Origin: Streptococcus panodentis
Lineage (GTDB): Bacteria > Bacillota > Bacilli > Lactobacillales > Streptococcaceae
NCBI RefSeq assembly: GCF_017884005.1
Contig: NZ_QFAY01000024.1
Span: 1-45,720 of the forward strand
Direction: 5' to 3'
DNA: 45,720 nt
Of the stretch, positions 1 to 7,836 are shown piece by piece. Position numbers and translations under genes: made by a program. The first letter of the stretch is position 1; the number at the start of each line of letters is the position of its first letter. The notes beneath the pieces were generated by a model. That model made no database searches. It was not told the origin of the DNA and saw only the letters and a program-made list of their open reading frames with translations.

Positions 1-110
1 GGGCTGGGAGTGAAAAGGTTTGGGGAACCTTTTCAGCCTGAGCTTAGAAACAAAAGAGTGAAGGGAACTAAATTTTTCAAAATTTAGTTCTGTCCCACCG
101 CCGTCAACTT
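1..110. repeat. Dispersed intergenic repeat, copy A
   Basis: The first ~58 bases (from GGGCTGGGAG to ACAAAAGAG) recur almost exactly at 30904-30962. The palindromic piece AACTAAATTT..AAATTTAGTT followed by CTGTCCCACCGCC recurs at 39173-39209 and, inverted, near 23622-23657. The palindrome can fold into a hairpin. No gene is visible in it. The element lies just downstream of aroB, so it may also act as its terminator (inference). Confidence 0.75.
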
Positions 111-165
111 TGCTCTCATCCCTTGTCATCTTCGATTTTCTTTGTCTATCAGGCAACATTTTCCC

Positions 166-1233
166 TTATCGCTGCAGAAATTCCTTCATTTCATCCAGTG
201 AAATCTGGTGAATGGCAGCTGAGCCTAATTCTGGCACCAAGACCAGCTTGATATTGCTGCCTCGGGCTTTCTTGTCATGGCTCAGTGCTTCATGCAGCCG
301 GTCCACATCCCAAGGCTCATGCTCCACCGGCAGACCGAATTTCCGGCACATAGCTGCTATTTCATCCGTGATACCAGCCGGCATCAACCCCCGCTGCTCA
401 GCAGCCCGGGCAATCTGCACCATGCCGACAGCCACAGCTTCTCCGTGCATGACTTTGCCATAGCCAGCTGTCGCTTCAATGGCATGGCCAATCGTATGGC
501 CGAAGTTCAGGTACATGCGAACACCATTTTCCAGCTCATCCTCCACCACGATCTTGCGCTTTACATCACAGGAATGGTAGATGATACTGTCAGCATGCTC
601 TAAGATAGACTCCGGACTGCCATCCATGTCCAGCAGCTCCTCCCAGAGCTCCTTATCCTCAATCAAGCCGTATTTGACAACCTCGCCCATGCCTTCAATC
701 AGCTCGCGCCGGCCCAGAGTCTGCAAGACTTCCGGGTCAATCAAAACCCCATCCGGCTGAGCAAAGGTACCAATCATGTTCTTAGCCCAAGGGCTATTGA
801 CCCCAGTCTTTCCGCCGATAGAGGAGTCCACCTGAGCAGTCAGGCTGGTCGGAATCTGCGCAAAATGAATTCCCCGCATATAGGTAGAGGCCGCAAAGCC
901 TGCCAGATCACCGACAACACCGCCGCCCAGGGCCACCATGCCGTCGCTGCGGGTCATGCCCAGCTTGACCATATACTCATAAAGCTTATTGACCGTCCTT
1001 AGATTTTTGCTGGCTTCGCCTTCCAGAAAGTCAAAAACATAGGTTTCAAAACCGGCAGCTTCCAAGCTCAGCTTCACCTTCTCTGCGTAAAGAGCAGCCA
1101 CCCGATTATCAGTCACTATAATCACCTTTTGCGGCTGCCATAGCTGACTCAGCCAGTCTCCCGCCTGCCCTAAAATTTCTCTTTCGATGACAATATCATA
1201 GGGATGCTGGGGGATATTTACATTTAATTTCAT
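166..1233 (-). CDS. aroB: 3-dehydroquinate synthase
   Basis: This 355-aa protein is full length for AroB. The enzyme uses NAD and a divalent metal to convert DAHP to 3-dehydroquinate, the second step of the shikimate pathway, in the cytosol. Visible family signatures are the glycine-rich NAD-binding [11 protein letters not shown] near residue 105, [18 protein letters not shown] near 130, and the metal-ligand motifs [11 protein letters not shown] and [11 protein letters not shown] with HGEAVA. The start codon overlaps the stop of the preceding type VII partner gene as TGATG, so translation is probably coupled to the accessory block. In other streptococci aroB normally follows aroE directly; here about 6.6 kb separates them. 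Confidence 0.97.
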   Translation of the reverse strand: MKLNVNIPQHPYDIVIEREILGQAGDWLSQLWQPQKVIIVTDNRVAALYAEKVKLSLEAAGFETYVFDFLEGEASKNLRTVNKLYEYMVKLGMTRSDGMVALGGGVVGDLAGFAASTYMRGIHFAQIPTSLTAQVDSSIGGKTGVNSPWAKNMIGTFAQPDGVLIDPEVLQTLGRRELIEGMGEVVKYGLIEDKELWEELLDMDGSPESILEHADSIIYHSCDVKRKIVVEDELENGVRMYLNFGHTIGHAIEATAGYGKVMHGEAVAVGMVQIARAAEQRGLMPAGITDEIAAMCRKFGLPVEHEPWDVDRLHEALSHDKKARGSNIKLVLVPELGSAAIHQISLDEMKEFLQR

Positions 1234-1562
1234 CAGCTGTTCCTTTCTTCTTTTTCCAAATTATCTAAATTCTTCCAATACTGCTTTCTCTCCTGTTCCC
1301 TGGCCTCGTCCAACCGGTCCTCGTAGCGTCTGACCCGTCTCATAAAGTCTTCCTGCAGATTCGTTTGCTGTTCCAGCTCATAAGACAGGCTGACATCCGG
1401 CACATTCCGGAAAAAGTAAGCAACCCATTCGCCCATTTCCTCAGTGTGCTGCCGCATATCCCGCTTCATATTATCATACTCCCACTCCAGTTCATTGAAC
1501 TGACGGGTACGGCGGATATGCTGATCTTCCAGCTCGTCCCTTTTTCTTTGAAGATGGTTCAT
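1233..1562 (-). CDS. Small type VII effector partner (TlaA2/DUF3958-like)
   Basis: This 109-aa, highly charged, predicted all-helical protein has no signal peptide. It is rich in Arg/Glu heptads and probably forms a coiled coil. It is the last gene of the block, after the toxin and the TlaA1-like gene, the same order as S. aureus tslA-tlaA1-tlaA2. A second protein of equal length holds the same position at 41279-41608. In the S. aureus system such partners bind the C-terminal targeting domain of the lipase toxin before export; that role is inferred here from position, size and helical character. Its stop overlaps the aroB start. Confidence 0.72.
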   Translation of the reverse strand: MNHLQRKRDELEDQHIRRTRQFNELEWEYDNMKRDMRQHTEEMGEWVAYFFRNVPDVSLSYELEQQTNLQEDFMRRVRRYEDRLDEAREQERKQYWKNLDNLEKEERNS

Positions 1563-1571
1563 CTGCGCCTC

Positions 1572-1868
1572 CTAGATAACGGGACTGGTAAAAGCCGGCT
1601 GAGGTATGGCCTGCAGGACATTCCCGGCTGCATCGGCCGCCGCACCTGACAAGCCGCCGGTCAGACCAGAGACCAAACTGTTGCTTGAAAAAGCATGCAT
1701 CTCTTCTGCTAAAGCATGGAGAGCTGTCTGCAGCTCAGCTCCCTCCTGTCTGATAAGAGCTCTTTTAGCAGTGATAATAGAGCGGATAGCCGCTTCCTCC
1801 TGCATTTTTTTGATTTTCCTCTGAATTCGTTCTGCTTCCTGTCGGTCTTCTGTCCATGGTTCCAGCAT
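1572..1868 (-). CDS. Small type VII effector partner (TlaA1-like, SACOL2603-type)
   Basis: This 98-aa helical protein is Ala-rich with a short C-terminal tail ending PQPAFTSPVI. The counterpart at 41624-41905 ends PKPELTSPIKS, and both carry an AADAA segment about 20 residues from the end. This matches the small effector-associated proteins I know as the SACOL2603/TIGR04197 type. It starts 14 bases after the toxin stop behind an AAGGGGGAAG ribosome-binding site. It probably packs against the toxin's C-terminal helical domain for type VII export (inference from the TslA system). Confidence 0.72.
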   Translation of the reverse strand: MLEPWTEDRQEAERIQRKIKKMQEEAAIRSIITAKRALIRQEGAELQTALHALAEEMHAFSSNSLVSGLTGGLSGAAADAAGNVLQAIPQPAFTSPVI

Positions 1869-1882
1869 TATCTTCCCCCTTT

Positions 1883-3286
1883 TTATGCAAATAAATTCGC
1901 CCCCTGCTGATCAGCGGCCTTAATGTCCTTAGCCGCTTTGTCCAGCTTGTCCGCCACATCTCCCAGCTTAGTCTGGTAGCTGCTGGCCTGACTGATATTG
2001 GCACTTTCCAGCCCGGCATCCCAGCAGCTGTCCAGGGTAAACTCAGACAAGATGGCTTCTACTTCGGCATCCGTCAGAAAAGTCGCCAGCTGATAGGCAG
2101 CTGAGTGGGCCTCTGAAATGTGGGCCTCCGCTCCTTCTTTGGTCTGCGACATCAGGTCATTGAGTCTTGCCGCAAATTCCTCCGGCTGCAGACGGGCTGT
2201 CTGCACATTTTCCAGCAGCAGCTCCTCTCTCAGACGGATAAGCTGACTGCCTGAACGGCCGGTCAGACCGGACTGCAGCTCCGCAATCCGCTTCCGGCTG
2301 TGCTCAAGCAGCTGCAGCCGAGACGGTTCGGACGCAAAAGCGCCGTAGATTTTCTTGTATTCCTTGACATAGTATTCAGGGTCTAGTTTATCAGTCCCCA
2401 AACCATAATTAGCAGTAATTTTGTTCAGTTTGGCATTTTCTGCTTTTTTCTTGGCAATTTCCCGTACCTGCTTTTCGGTCATGCCGGTAGCAAATAAATT
2501 TCTTTTATAATACCAGTCTACATCCAGCTTATTTCCCTTCATTTTAGGAGTTTGAGGTGAATGCCCATCCTCACCCTCAACCACTTCAAATCGCATCGTC
2601 TTTCCATAAGGCACATCTCCGCCGTCCCCATCAAGAACAACAACATCGCCTCGGCTGTCCCGGTAAATAGTCGCATTCTTATTGAGATAGGCAACCTGTT
2701 CTTTTGATATGGCACCGCTCGCTACTGCATCATGGGCCTCAAAATCCATAAAGTTTGTTACCTTAATCGAACGATGCTCCTGCAAACCATACTTTGAAGC
2801 TATATAAGCCACTCCGGGACCTGCTTGGCTATGACCGGACATATTGGAAATAAAAGCATTTTTGTCTTCAGATTTGACCTTCTTCAAAGTTTCTTGATAA
2901 AACTGATCAATATCAGCAGCCTGAGGCGTCAATCCACCTTGAACACTTCCAAACCAACCACTGGTAATAAAGGCATTTGCAGAAGATTCTGTAATATCAA
3001 AATCTTTTTTCCAGAAATAAGACTGGTCGTCCCAATATTTCATATGCTCAAAGGGAACTTGGGTACCAGCGACAAGAATGGTTGTTTCCTGATAATTTGG
3101 ATTAGCCACGTCTGCATTGTCTACCGGCACAACAGCTAGAGCCTGGGTTACATCATCCTGTCGATTAATAATTTTATAGCGTTTGGGATGGTCTTTTGTT
3201 CCAATATTTATTATATCATCACTACTTTTTATTCTATTTTTAAGCCCTCGCTGTAATCTTTGAATTTCTTGATCTGATAATGTCAT
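1883..3286 (-). CDS. Reverse-architecture type VII lipase-like toxin (TslA-like), copy 1
   Basis: This is a 467-aa protein. Residues 1-260 read as an alpha/beta-hydrolase-like domain with a nucleophile elbow MSGHSQAG (Ser153). A strand followed by SRGDVVVL supplies a candidate Asp (214) and GHSPQ a candidate His (242). Residues ~290-467 are helical and end with WDAGLESANI..ADQQGANLFA. That segment is clearly homologous to the C-terminus of the second toxin (41944-43668: WDSGIYESNI..VDVQGAADIFA), although the N-terminal domains differ. N-terminal hydrolase plus C-terminal LXG-like helical domain is the layout of S. aureus TslA. No signal peptide is seen. The ATG lies 4 nt after the stop of the preceding immunity gene, whose last codons hold the GGGGGAG ribosome site. 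The DNA is AT-rich upstream of about position 2345 and GC-rich after it, suggesting a chimera. Confidence 0.75.
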   Translation of the reverse strand: MTLSDQEIQRLQRGLKNRIKSSDDIINIGTKDHPKRYKIINRQDDVTQALAVVPVDNADVANPNYQETTILVAGTQVPFEHMKYWDDQSYFWKKDFDITESSANAFITSGWFGSVQGGLTPQAADIDQFYQETLKKVKSEDKNAFISNMSGHSQAGPGVAYIASKYGLQEHRSIKVTNFMDFEAHDAVASGAISKEQVAYLNKNATIYRDSRGDVVVLDGDGGDVPYGKTMRFEVVEGEDGHSPQTPKMKGNKLDVDWYYKRNLFATGMTEKQVREIAKKKAENAKLNKITANYGLGTDKLDPEYYVKEYKKIYGAFASEPSRLQLLEHSRKRIAELQSGLTGRSGSQLIRLREELLLENVQTARLQPEEFAARLNDLMSQTKEGAEAHISEAHSAAYQLATFLTDAEVEAILSEFTLDSCWDAGLESANISQASSYQTKLGDVADKLDKAAKDIKAADQQGANLFA

Positions 3287-3290
3287 ATCA

Positions 3291-3890
3291 CTACTCCCCC
3301 TTCTTCAACTCAACATTATAGATAATTTGAGCTTCTGGACTGCCTTTTTCATCCTTGACTACACTTTTTAACTGACCATCCTCTACTAATAATTCGATAT
3401 TTTCATCTATCCCTCTAGCACTTGTCAGTTTAGCTTCATCAGGCAAATGTTCAGCATCAGAAACATCAATGTCGTTATCTGCTGAATCCATCAATTCTAT
3501 GACTTCTTTACCAAATCCATCATAAGCAAGAAAAATATCGGTAATTAAACCATAGCTAGCTGGAGTGTAATTTTTAATTTTCGTTCCTAAAGTTGCTTGG
3601 TTGCCATGCTTATCATAAATCGTCGGACGCACATAGGCATCAATCATAGACGAACCATCGTCCCCCGTGACATAAATCGGAGAAAATTCAATCTTCTCAA
3701 TTCCTGAAAAATGTTCCTTGATGTAAATCCCTATCTGCTCTTCTAAAAGGCGAAAACCTCGTTGATAGAGTTGGGTCGTTTTAGGACCAAGATTAGGCTT
3801 TGTGATTTTGTTGTACATATAAATACCTCCTCCGACAAGAGATAAAAGAATTATGACTGATATTAGAATAGGCTTTAGTCGTTTCTTCAT
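3291..3890 (-). CDS. Membrane-anchored candidate immunity protein, array copy 6
   Basis: This 199-aa protein has an N-terminal membrane segment (about residues 8-27, no lipobox Cys) and a ~165-residue outside-facing domain. The upstream ATG at 3911 is rejected: starting at 3890 places GGAGG 7 nt away and matches the MKKRIKPIL start of its paralogs. The first ~80 residues and the last ~18 (GSPEAQIIYNVELKKGE) are nearly constant across the array while the middle varies. Being directly upstream of and coupled to the intact toxin, it is the best candidate for the cognate immunity protein. Facing outward fits protection from a lipase acting at the outer membrane face. Function is inferred. Confidence 0.7.
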   Translation of the reverse strand: MKKRLKPILISVIILLSLVGGGIYMYNKITKPNLGPKTTQLYQRGFRLLEEQIGIYIKEHFSGIEKIEFSPIYVTGDDGSSMIDAYVRPTIYDKHGNQATLGTKIKNYTPASYGLITDIFLAYDGFGKEVIELMDSADNDIDVSDAEHLPDEAKLTSARGIDENIELLVEDGQLKSVVKDEKGSPEAQIIYNVELKKGE

Positions 3891-3911
3891 AAATGAACCT
3901 CCATTATACAA

Positions 3912-3965
3912 TTCTATAAAACAACGCTTTGATAAACCGCTTTCTTATAGTATAGCATAACGTTT
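3912..3965 (-). promoter_or_regulatory. Inter-gene repeat carrying an extended -10 promoter candidate
   Basis: On the minus strand the motif TGCTATACT (TATACT at 3949-3954) is an extended -10 element about 60 nt upstream of the immunity start. A second AT-rich TGTATAAT lies close to the ribosome site. Nearly the same ~80-base segment sits before the genes starting at 4794, 5713, 6425 and 7116, so each array gene may have its own promoter as well as read-through from aroE. Confidence 0.45.
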
Positions 3966-4027
3966 GAGGAATGTCAGATGAAATCAGTCAAAGTTCCACT
4001 AATATCTGTCTGAATCATACTGATTAC

Positions 4028-4192
4028 TTAAACCACCGGCGCAACAGCAACAGCTTCTGTTACAGAATTTTCTGAATTGATGATTTCGTATTGCTGACCA
4101 TCATCAGTCGCTTTCCTCGTGCCTGCTTTATAAGTTTTCCAAGTCCTTACCTCACGATGAAGTATTTGAATATTCTCGTGGCTTATTTCCAT
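4028..4192 (-). pseudogene. Toxin N-terminal stub A (54 codons)
   Basis: The stub encodes 54 residues from MEISHENIQILHREV to VAVAPVV. It aligns with residues 1-56 of the intact toxin: GQQYEIINSENSVTEAVAVAPV here against KRYKIINRQDDVTQALAVVPVD there. It then stops exactly where the toxin continues. Its ATG overlaps the last codons of the preceding immunity gene by 10 bases, as expected for an immunity-toxin unit. It is most simply a toxin gene truncated after its first ~55 codons; a retained small protein is possible. Confidence 0.65.
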
Positions 4193-4794
4193 TCTAAATA
4201 ACTTCCTCTCTTAATCTCTAAATTATAGTTAATTTCAGCTTTTGGACTCCCTGTCTCGCTTTTAATAACATTTTTTAATTGACTATCGTCAACTAAGGCC
4301 TTTATGTTATCATCAATCGCAGGATTAGAAGTTAATTTTACTTCATCCGGTAATTTTTCTTTATCAGCAACTTCAATCTGTTCCTTAATTGAATTTCTCA
4401 GTAAAATAGATTCTTTATCATCAGCATCAAAGTCAAGGAAGATACTGTAAGGTATCCCATAGGATGCATAACCTGTATTACCAATTAAAGTTCCAAAAAC
4501 AGCTCGATTCCCCTCCTCATCATAGACGACTGGCAGAACATCAGCTGTAAAAGGGGGATTATCTTTCCCACCCTGAACGAAAATCGGCGAAAACTCAATC
4601 TTAGAAACACCGGAATAGTTTTCTTTAATGTAAGTCGCAATCTGTTCTTCCAGCAGACGAAAACCGTGTTTGATAATTTTTTCTTCTTTAACATCAAGTC
4701 CAGAAGAAGTTTTTTGTAAATTCACCATATAAAATATACCTCCTGAAATAAGAACGAACAAAACTGCCAGACCTGCAACAACCTTTTTTCTCAT
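4183..4794 (-). CDS. Membrane-anchored candidate immunity protein, array copy 5
   Basis: This 203-aa protein has an N-terminal membrane segment (MRKKVVAGLAVLFVLISGG) and the family block GFRLLEEQIATYIKENYSG, followed by VSKIEFSPIF and a variable middle. It ends GSPKAEINYNLEIKRG plus a short extra tail YLEWK. With copy 4 it forms a second subtype of the array (MRKKVVAG start, different from the MKKRIKPIL start of the others). It is followed by toxin stub A, so its own toxin appears lost. Role as an orphan immunity protein is inferred. Confidence 0.68.
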   Translation of the reverse strand: MRKKVVAGLAVLFVLISGGIFYMVNLQKTSSGLDVKEEKIIKHGFRLLEEQIATYIKENYSGVSKIEFSPIFVQGGKDNPPFTADVLPVVYDEEGNRAVFGTLIGNTGYASYGIPYSIFLDFDADDKESILLRNSIKEQIEVADKEKLPDEVKLTSNPAIDDNIKALVDDSQLKNVIKSETGSPKAEINYNLEIKRGSYLEWK

Positions 4795-4931
4795 AGACCA
4801 ACCTCAATTATAGTATTCTATAAAACAGCGTTTTCATAAACCGCTTTCTTATAGAAAAGCATAATTTTGGGGCAATGTCATATAAAATCAGTCAAAGTTC
4901 CACTAATATCTATCTGAATCATACTGATTAC

Positions 4932-5099
4932 TTAAACCACCGGCGCAACAGCAACAGCTTCTGTTACAGAATTTTCTGAATTGATGATTTCGTATTGTTG
5001 GCCACTGCTTTCTAAATCTTTTTTAGTCCCTTCTTCTAACCCTTTCCATTTCCTAACCTTATCATGCAATTGTTGGATTTCTCTATGGGTTATTTCCAT
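4932..5099 (-). pseudogene. Toxin N-terminal stub B (55 codons)
   Basis: The stub encodes 55 residues starting MEITHREIQQLHDKV and ending with the same 22 residues and stop codon as stub A. The DNA around the stop (AAACCACCGGCGCAACAGC on the plus strand) is identical in both. The two stubs therefore arose by duplication of an already truncated unit rather than by independent truncation. Its ATG lies within the end of the preceding immunity gene. Confidence 0.65.
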
Positions 5100-5713
5100 G
5101 TTGAATAATCTCCTCTCTTAATCTCCAAATTATAGTTAATTTCAGCTTTTGGACTCCCTATCTCGCTTTTAGTAATGTTCTTTAACTGACCATCTTTAAC
5201 TAAAGCTTCTATATTGGCATCCATCCCTTTTATCTCTGTCTTGATTTTAGCTTCCTCAGGCAAAGTTTCTTGGTTACTTACATTGATATCAACATCTAAA
5301 CCTTTAGAAGAACTTTTTAAATAAATAAATTCATTGCCTGCATAATCAAAGTCAATGTCTAAATTCGCAATATTTCCGTAGGATGGATAACCCGTATTAC
5401 CAATTTGTGTTCCCAGCACGGCCCTGTTCCCCTCCTCATCATAGACAACGGGAACAATATCAGCTGTAAAAGGGGGATTATCCTTCCCGCCCTCAATGAA
5501 AATCGGTGAAAACTCAATTTTACTGACTCCAGAGTAGTGTTCCTTAATATAGGTAGCCAGCTGCTCTTCCAGCAGACGAAAACCATGCTTGATAAGTTTT
5601 TCCTCTTTAACATCAAGTCCAGAAGAAGTTTTTTGTAAATTCACCATATAAAATATACCTCCTGAAATAAGAACGAACAAAACTGCCAGACCTGCAACAA
5701 CCTTTTTTCTCAT
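5090..5713 (-). CDS. Membrane-anchored candidate immunity protein, array copy 4
   Basis: This 207-aa protein is almost identical to copy 5 over the first ~75 residues, diverges in the middle (GNIANLDIDFDYAGNEF region), and shares the end KAEINYNLEIKRG. It has one N-terminal membrane segment and no lipobox. It is followed by toxin stub B. The pattern of constant ends with a variable centre is what gene conversion or unequal crossing-over within an array would give, and it would change recognition specificity if the centre contacts the toxin (inference). Confidence 0.68.
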   Translation of the reverse strand: MRKKVVAGLAVLFVLISGGIFYMVNLQKTSSGLDVKEEKLIKHGFRLLEEQLATYIKEHYSGVSKIEFSPIFIEGGKDNPPFTADIVPVVYDEEGNRAVLGTQIGNTGYPSYGNIANLDIDFDYAGNEFIYLKSSSKGLDVDINVSNQETLPEEAKIKTEIKGMDANIEALVKDGQLKNITKSEIGSPKAEINYNLEIKRGDYSTWK

Positions 5714-5825
5714 AGACCAACCTCAATTATAGTATTCTATAAAACAACGCTTTTATAGACCGCTTTCTTATTGTATAGCATAATTTTTAGGTAATGTCAT
5801 ATAAAATTTTGTCAATGTCATATCA

Positions 5826-6425
5826 CTACTCTCCTTTCTCCAGCTCAACATTATAGATAATTTGAGCCTCCGGACTGCCTTTTTCATTCTTGACAACACC
5901 TTTTAATTGACCATCTTCCACCAGTAATTTAATATTGTCATCCGTTCTTATTGCACTTGTTAGCCTAGCTTCATCAGGCAAATGCTTTTCACTAGAAACA
6001 TCAATGTAGTTATCTTCTGAATCCATCAATTCTATGACTTCTTTACCAAACCCATCATAATCAAGAATCATATCTGCAACTAAACCATAGCTGGAAGGTG
6101 TGAATCTTTTAATTTTCGTTCCTAGAGTCGCTTGGTTGCCATGCTTATCATAAATCGTCGGACGCACATAGGCATCAATCATAGACGAACCATCGTCCCC
6201 CGTGACATAAATGGGAGAAAATTCAATCTTCTCAATTCCTGAATAATGCTCCTTGATATAGATCCCGATCTGCTCCTCCAGCAGCCGGAAACCGCGCTGG
6301 TAAAGCTTGGTCGTTTGAGGGCCAAGATTGGGCTCCGTGATTTTGTTGTACATATAAATGCCAGCTCCGACAATGGATAAAAGAATTATGACTGATATTA
6401 AAATAGGCTTTATTCGTTTCTTCAT
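5826..6425 (-). CDS. Membrane-anchored candidate immunity protein, array copy 3
   Basis: This 199-aa protein starts MKKRIKPIL, with a membrane segment at about residues 8-27. It is nearly identical to copy 1 (7229-7828), differing at only a few positions such as KITEPN for KITKPN and VELEKGE for VELKKGE at the C-terminus. The shared middle IDVSSEKHLPDEARL shows a recent duplication. After its stop, an ATGACATTGACA start resembling the intact toxin start (ATGACATTATCA) opens an 18-codon remnant at 5768-5821. Confidence 0.68.
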   Translation of the reverse strand: MKKRIKPILISVIILLSIVGAGIYMYNKITEPNLGPQTTKLYQRGFRLLEEQIGIYIKEHYSGIEKIEFSPIYVTGDDGSSMIDAYVRPTIYDKHGNQATLGTKIKRFTPSSYGLVADMILDYDGFGKEVIELMDSEDNYIDVSSEKHLPDEARLTSAIRTDDNIKLLVEDGQLKGVVKNEKGSPEAQIIYNVELEKGE

Positions 6426-6516
6426 GGATAAACCTCAATTATAGTATTTTATAAAACAACGCTTTTATAGACCGCTTTCTTATAGGATAGCATAATGCTT
6501 GAGGGGTGTCATATCA

Positions 6517-7116
6517 CTACTTTCCCTTCTTCAACTCAACATTATAGATAATTTGGGCCTCCGGACTGCCGGTATCTGATTTTTCAACCCCCTTTAACTT
6601 TCCTTCTGATATTAGGGTCTCAAAATTCAGATCAACATCTTTCATTTCATTCCTTTTTACTTCTTCCGGGATAGGCTTCCCATAAGTCACCTCTATCATT
6701 TCCCCAGAATCGGTACTTAATTCAATAGAATGTTTTCCTGAATAATAAAACCCAAGGCGTAAATAACCTATGATACCATACGCAGGATGTTGAAATTTTT
6801 TAAATTCTCCTCCAAATCTAGCCTTATTCCCATGTGAATCATAAATAATAGGGACCATTTCCGCATTCAACATAGACGAACCGTCATCCCCCGTCACATA
6901 AATCGGAGAAAATTCAATCTTCTCAATTCCTGAATAATGCTCCTTGATATAAATCCCGATCTGCTCCTCCAGCAGCCGGAATCCGCGCTGATAGAGCTTG
7001 GTCGTTTGAGGGCCAAGATTGGGCTTCGTGATTTTATTGTACATATAAATGCCAGCTCCGACAATGGATAAAAGTATTATGACTGATATTAAAATAGGCT
7101 TTATTCGTTTCTTCAT
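6517..7116 (-). CDS. Membrane-anchored candidate immunity protein, array copy 2 (divergent centre)
   Basis: This 199-aa protein has the same first ~82 residues and the same last ~17 as copies 1, 3 and 6. Residues ~83-180 are different (AEMVPIIYDSHGNKARFG, then SGKHSIELSTDSG). It is a clear mosaic and suggests immunity against a different toxin variant. After its stop, an ATGACACCC start opens a 10-codon remnant in the place where a toxin would begin. Confidence 0.68.
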   Translation of the reverse strand: MKKRIKPILISVIILLSIVGAGIYMYNKITKPNLGPQTTKLYQRGFRLLEEQIGIYIKEHYSGIEKIEFSPIYVTGDDGSSMLNAEMVPIIYDSHGNKARFGGEFKKFQHPAYGIIGYLRLGFYYSGKHSIELSTDSGEMIEVTYGKPIPEEVKRNEMKDVDLNFETLISEGKLKGVEKSDTGSPEAQIIYNVELKKGK

Positions 7117-7228
7117 GGATAAACCTCAATTATAGTATTTTATAAAACAACGCTTTTATAGACCGCTTTCTTATTGTATAGCATAATTTTTAGGTAATGT
7201 CATATAAAATTTTGTCAATGTCATATCA

Positions 7229-7828
7229 CTACTCCCCCTTCTTCAGTTCAACATTATAGATAATTTGAGCCTCCGGACTGCCTTTTTCATTCTTGACAAC
7301 ACCTTTTAATTGACCATCTTCCACCAGTAATTTAATATTGTCATCCGTTCTTATTGCACTTGTTAGCCTAGCTTCATCAGGCAAATGCTTTTCACTAGAA
7401 ACATCAATGTAGTTATCTTCTGAATCCATCAATTCTATGACTTCTTTACCAAACCCATCATAATCAAGAATCATATCTGCAACTAAACCATAGCTGGAAG
7501 GTGTGAATCTTTTAATTTTCGTTCCTAGAGTCGCTTGGTTGCCATGCTTATCATAAATCGTCGGACGCACATAGGCATCAATCATAGACGAACCGTCATC
7601 CCCCGTGACATAAATGGGAGAAAATTCAATCTTCTCAATTCCTGAATAATGCTCCTTGATATAAATCCCAATCTGCTCCTCCAGCAAGCGAAAACCGCGC
7701 TGGTAAAGCTTGGTCGTTTGAGGGCCAAGATTGGGCTTCGTGATTTTATTGTACATATAAATGCCAGCTCCGACAATGGATAAAAGAATTATGACTGATA
7801 TTAAAATAGACTTTATTCGTTTCTTCAT
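7229..7828 (-). CDS. Membrane-anchored candidate immunity protein, array copy 1
   Basis: This 199-aa protein is the first gene of the block. Its ATG is only 8 nt after the aroE stop, with no room for a separate promoter, so it should be co-transcribed with the aro genes. One membrane segment at residues ~8-27 precedes an outside domain with the block GFRLLEEQIGIYIKEHYSG and IEKIEFSPIYVTGDDGSSM. It is a near twin of copy 3. The 18-codon toxin-start remnant also follows it (7171-7224). Confidence 0.7.
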   Translation of the reverse strand: MKKRIKSILISVIILLSIVGAGIYMYNKITKPNLGPQTTKLYQRGFRLLEEQIGIYIKEHYSGIEKIEFSPIYVTGDDGSSMIDAYVRPTIYDKHGNQATLGTKIKRFTPSSYGLVADMILDYDGFGKEVIELMDSEDNYIDVSSEKHLPDEARLTSAIRTDDNIKLLVEDGQLKGVVKNEKGSPEAQIIYNVELKKGE

Positions 7829-7836
7829 CTCAAGGC

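Noticed and set aside
1883..3286. Calling toxin 1 a classical LXG toxin
   Set aside because: The helical targeting-like domain is at the C-terminus, not the N-terminus, and the N-terminus holds the hydrolase elbow.
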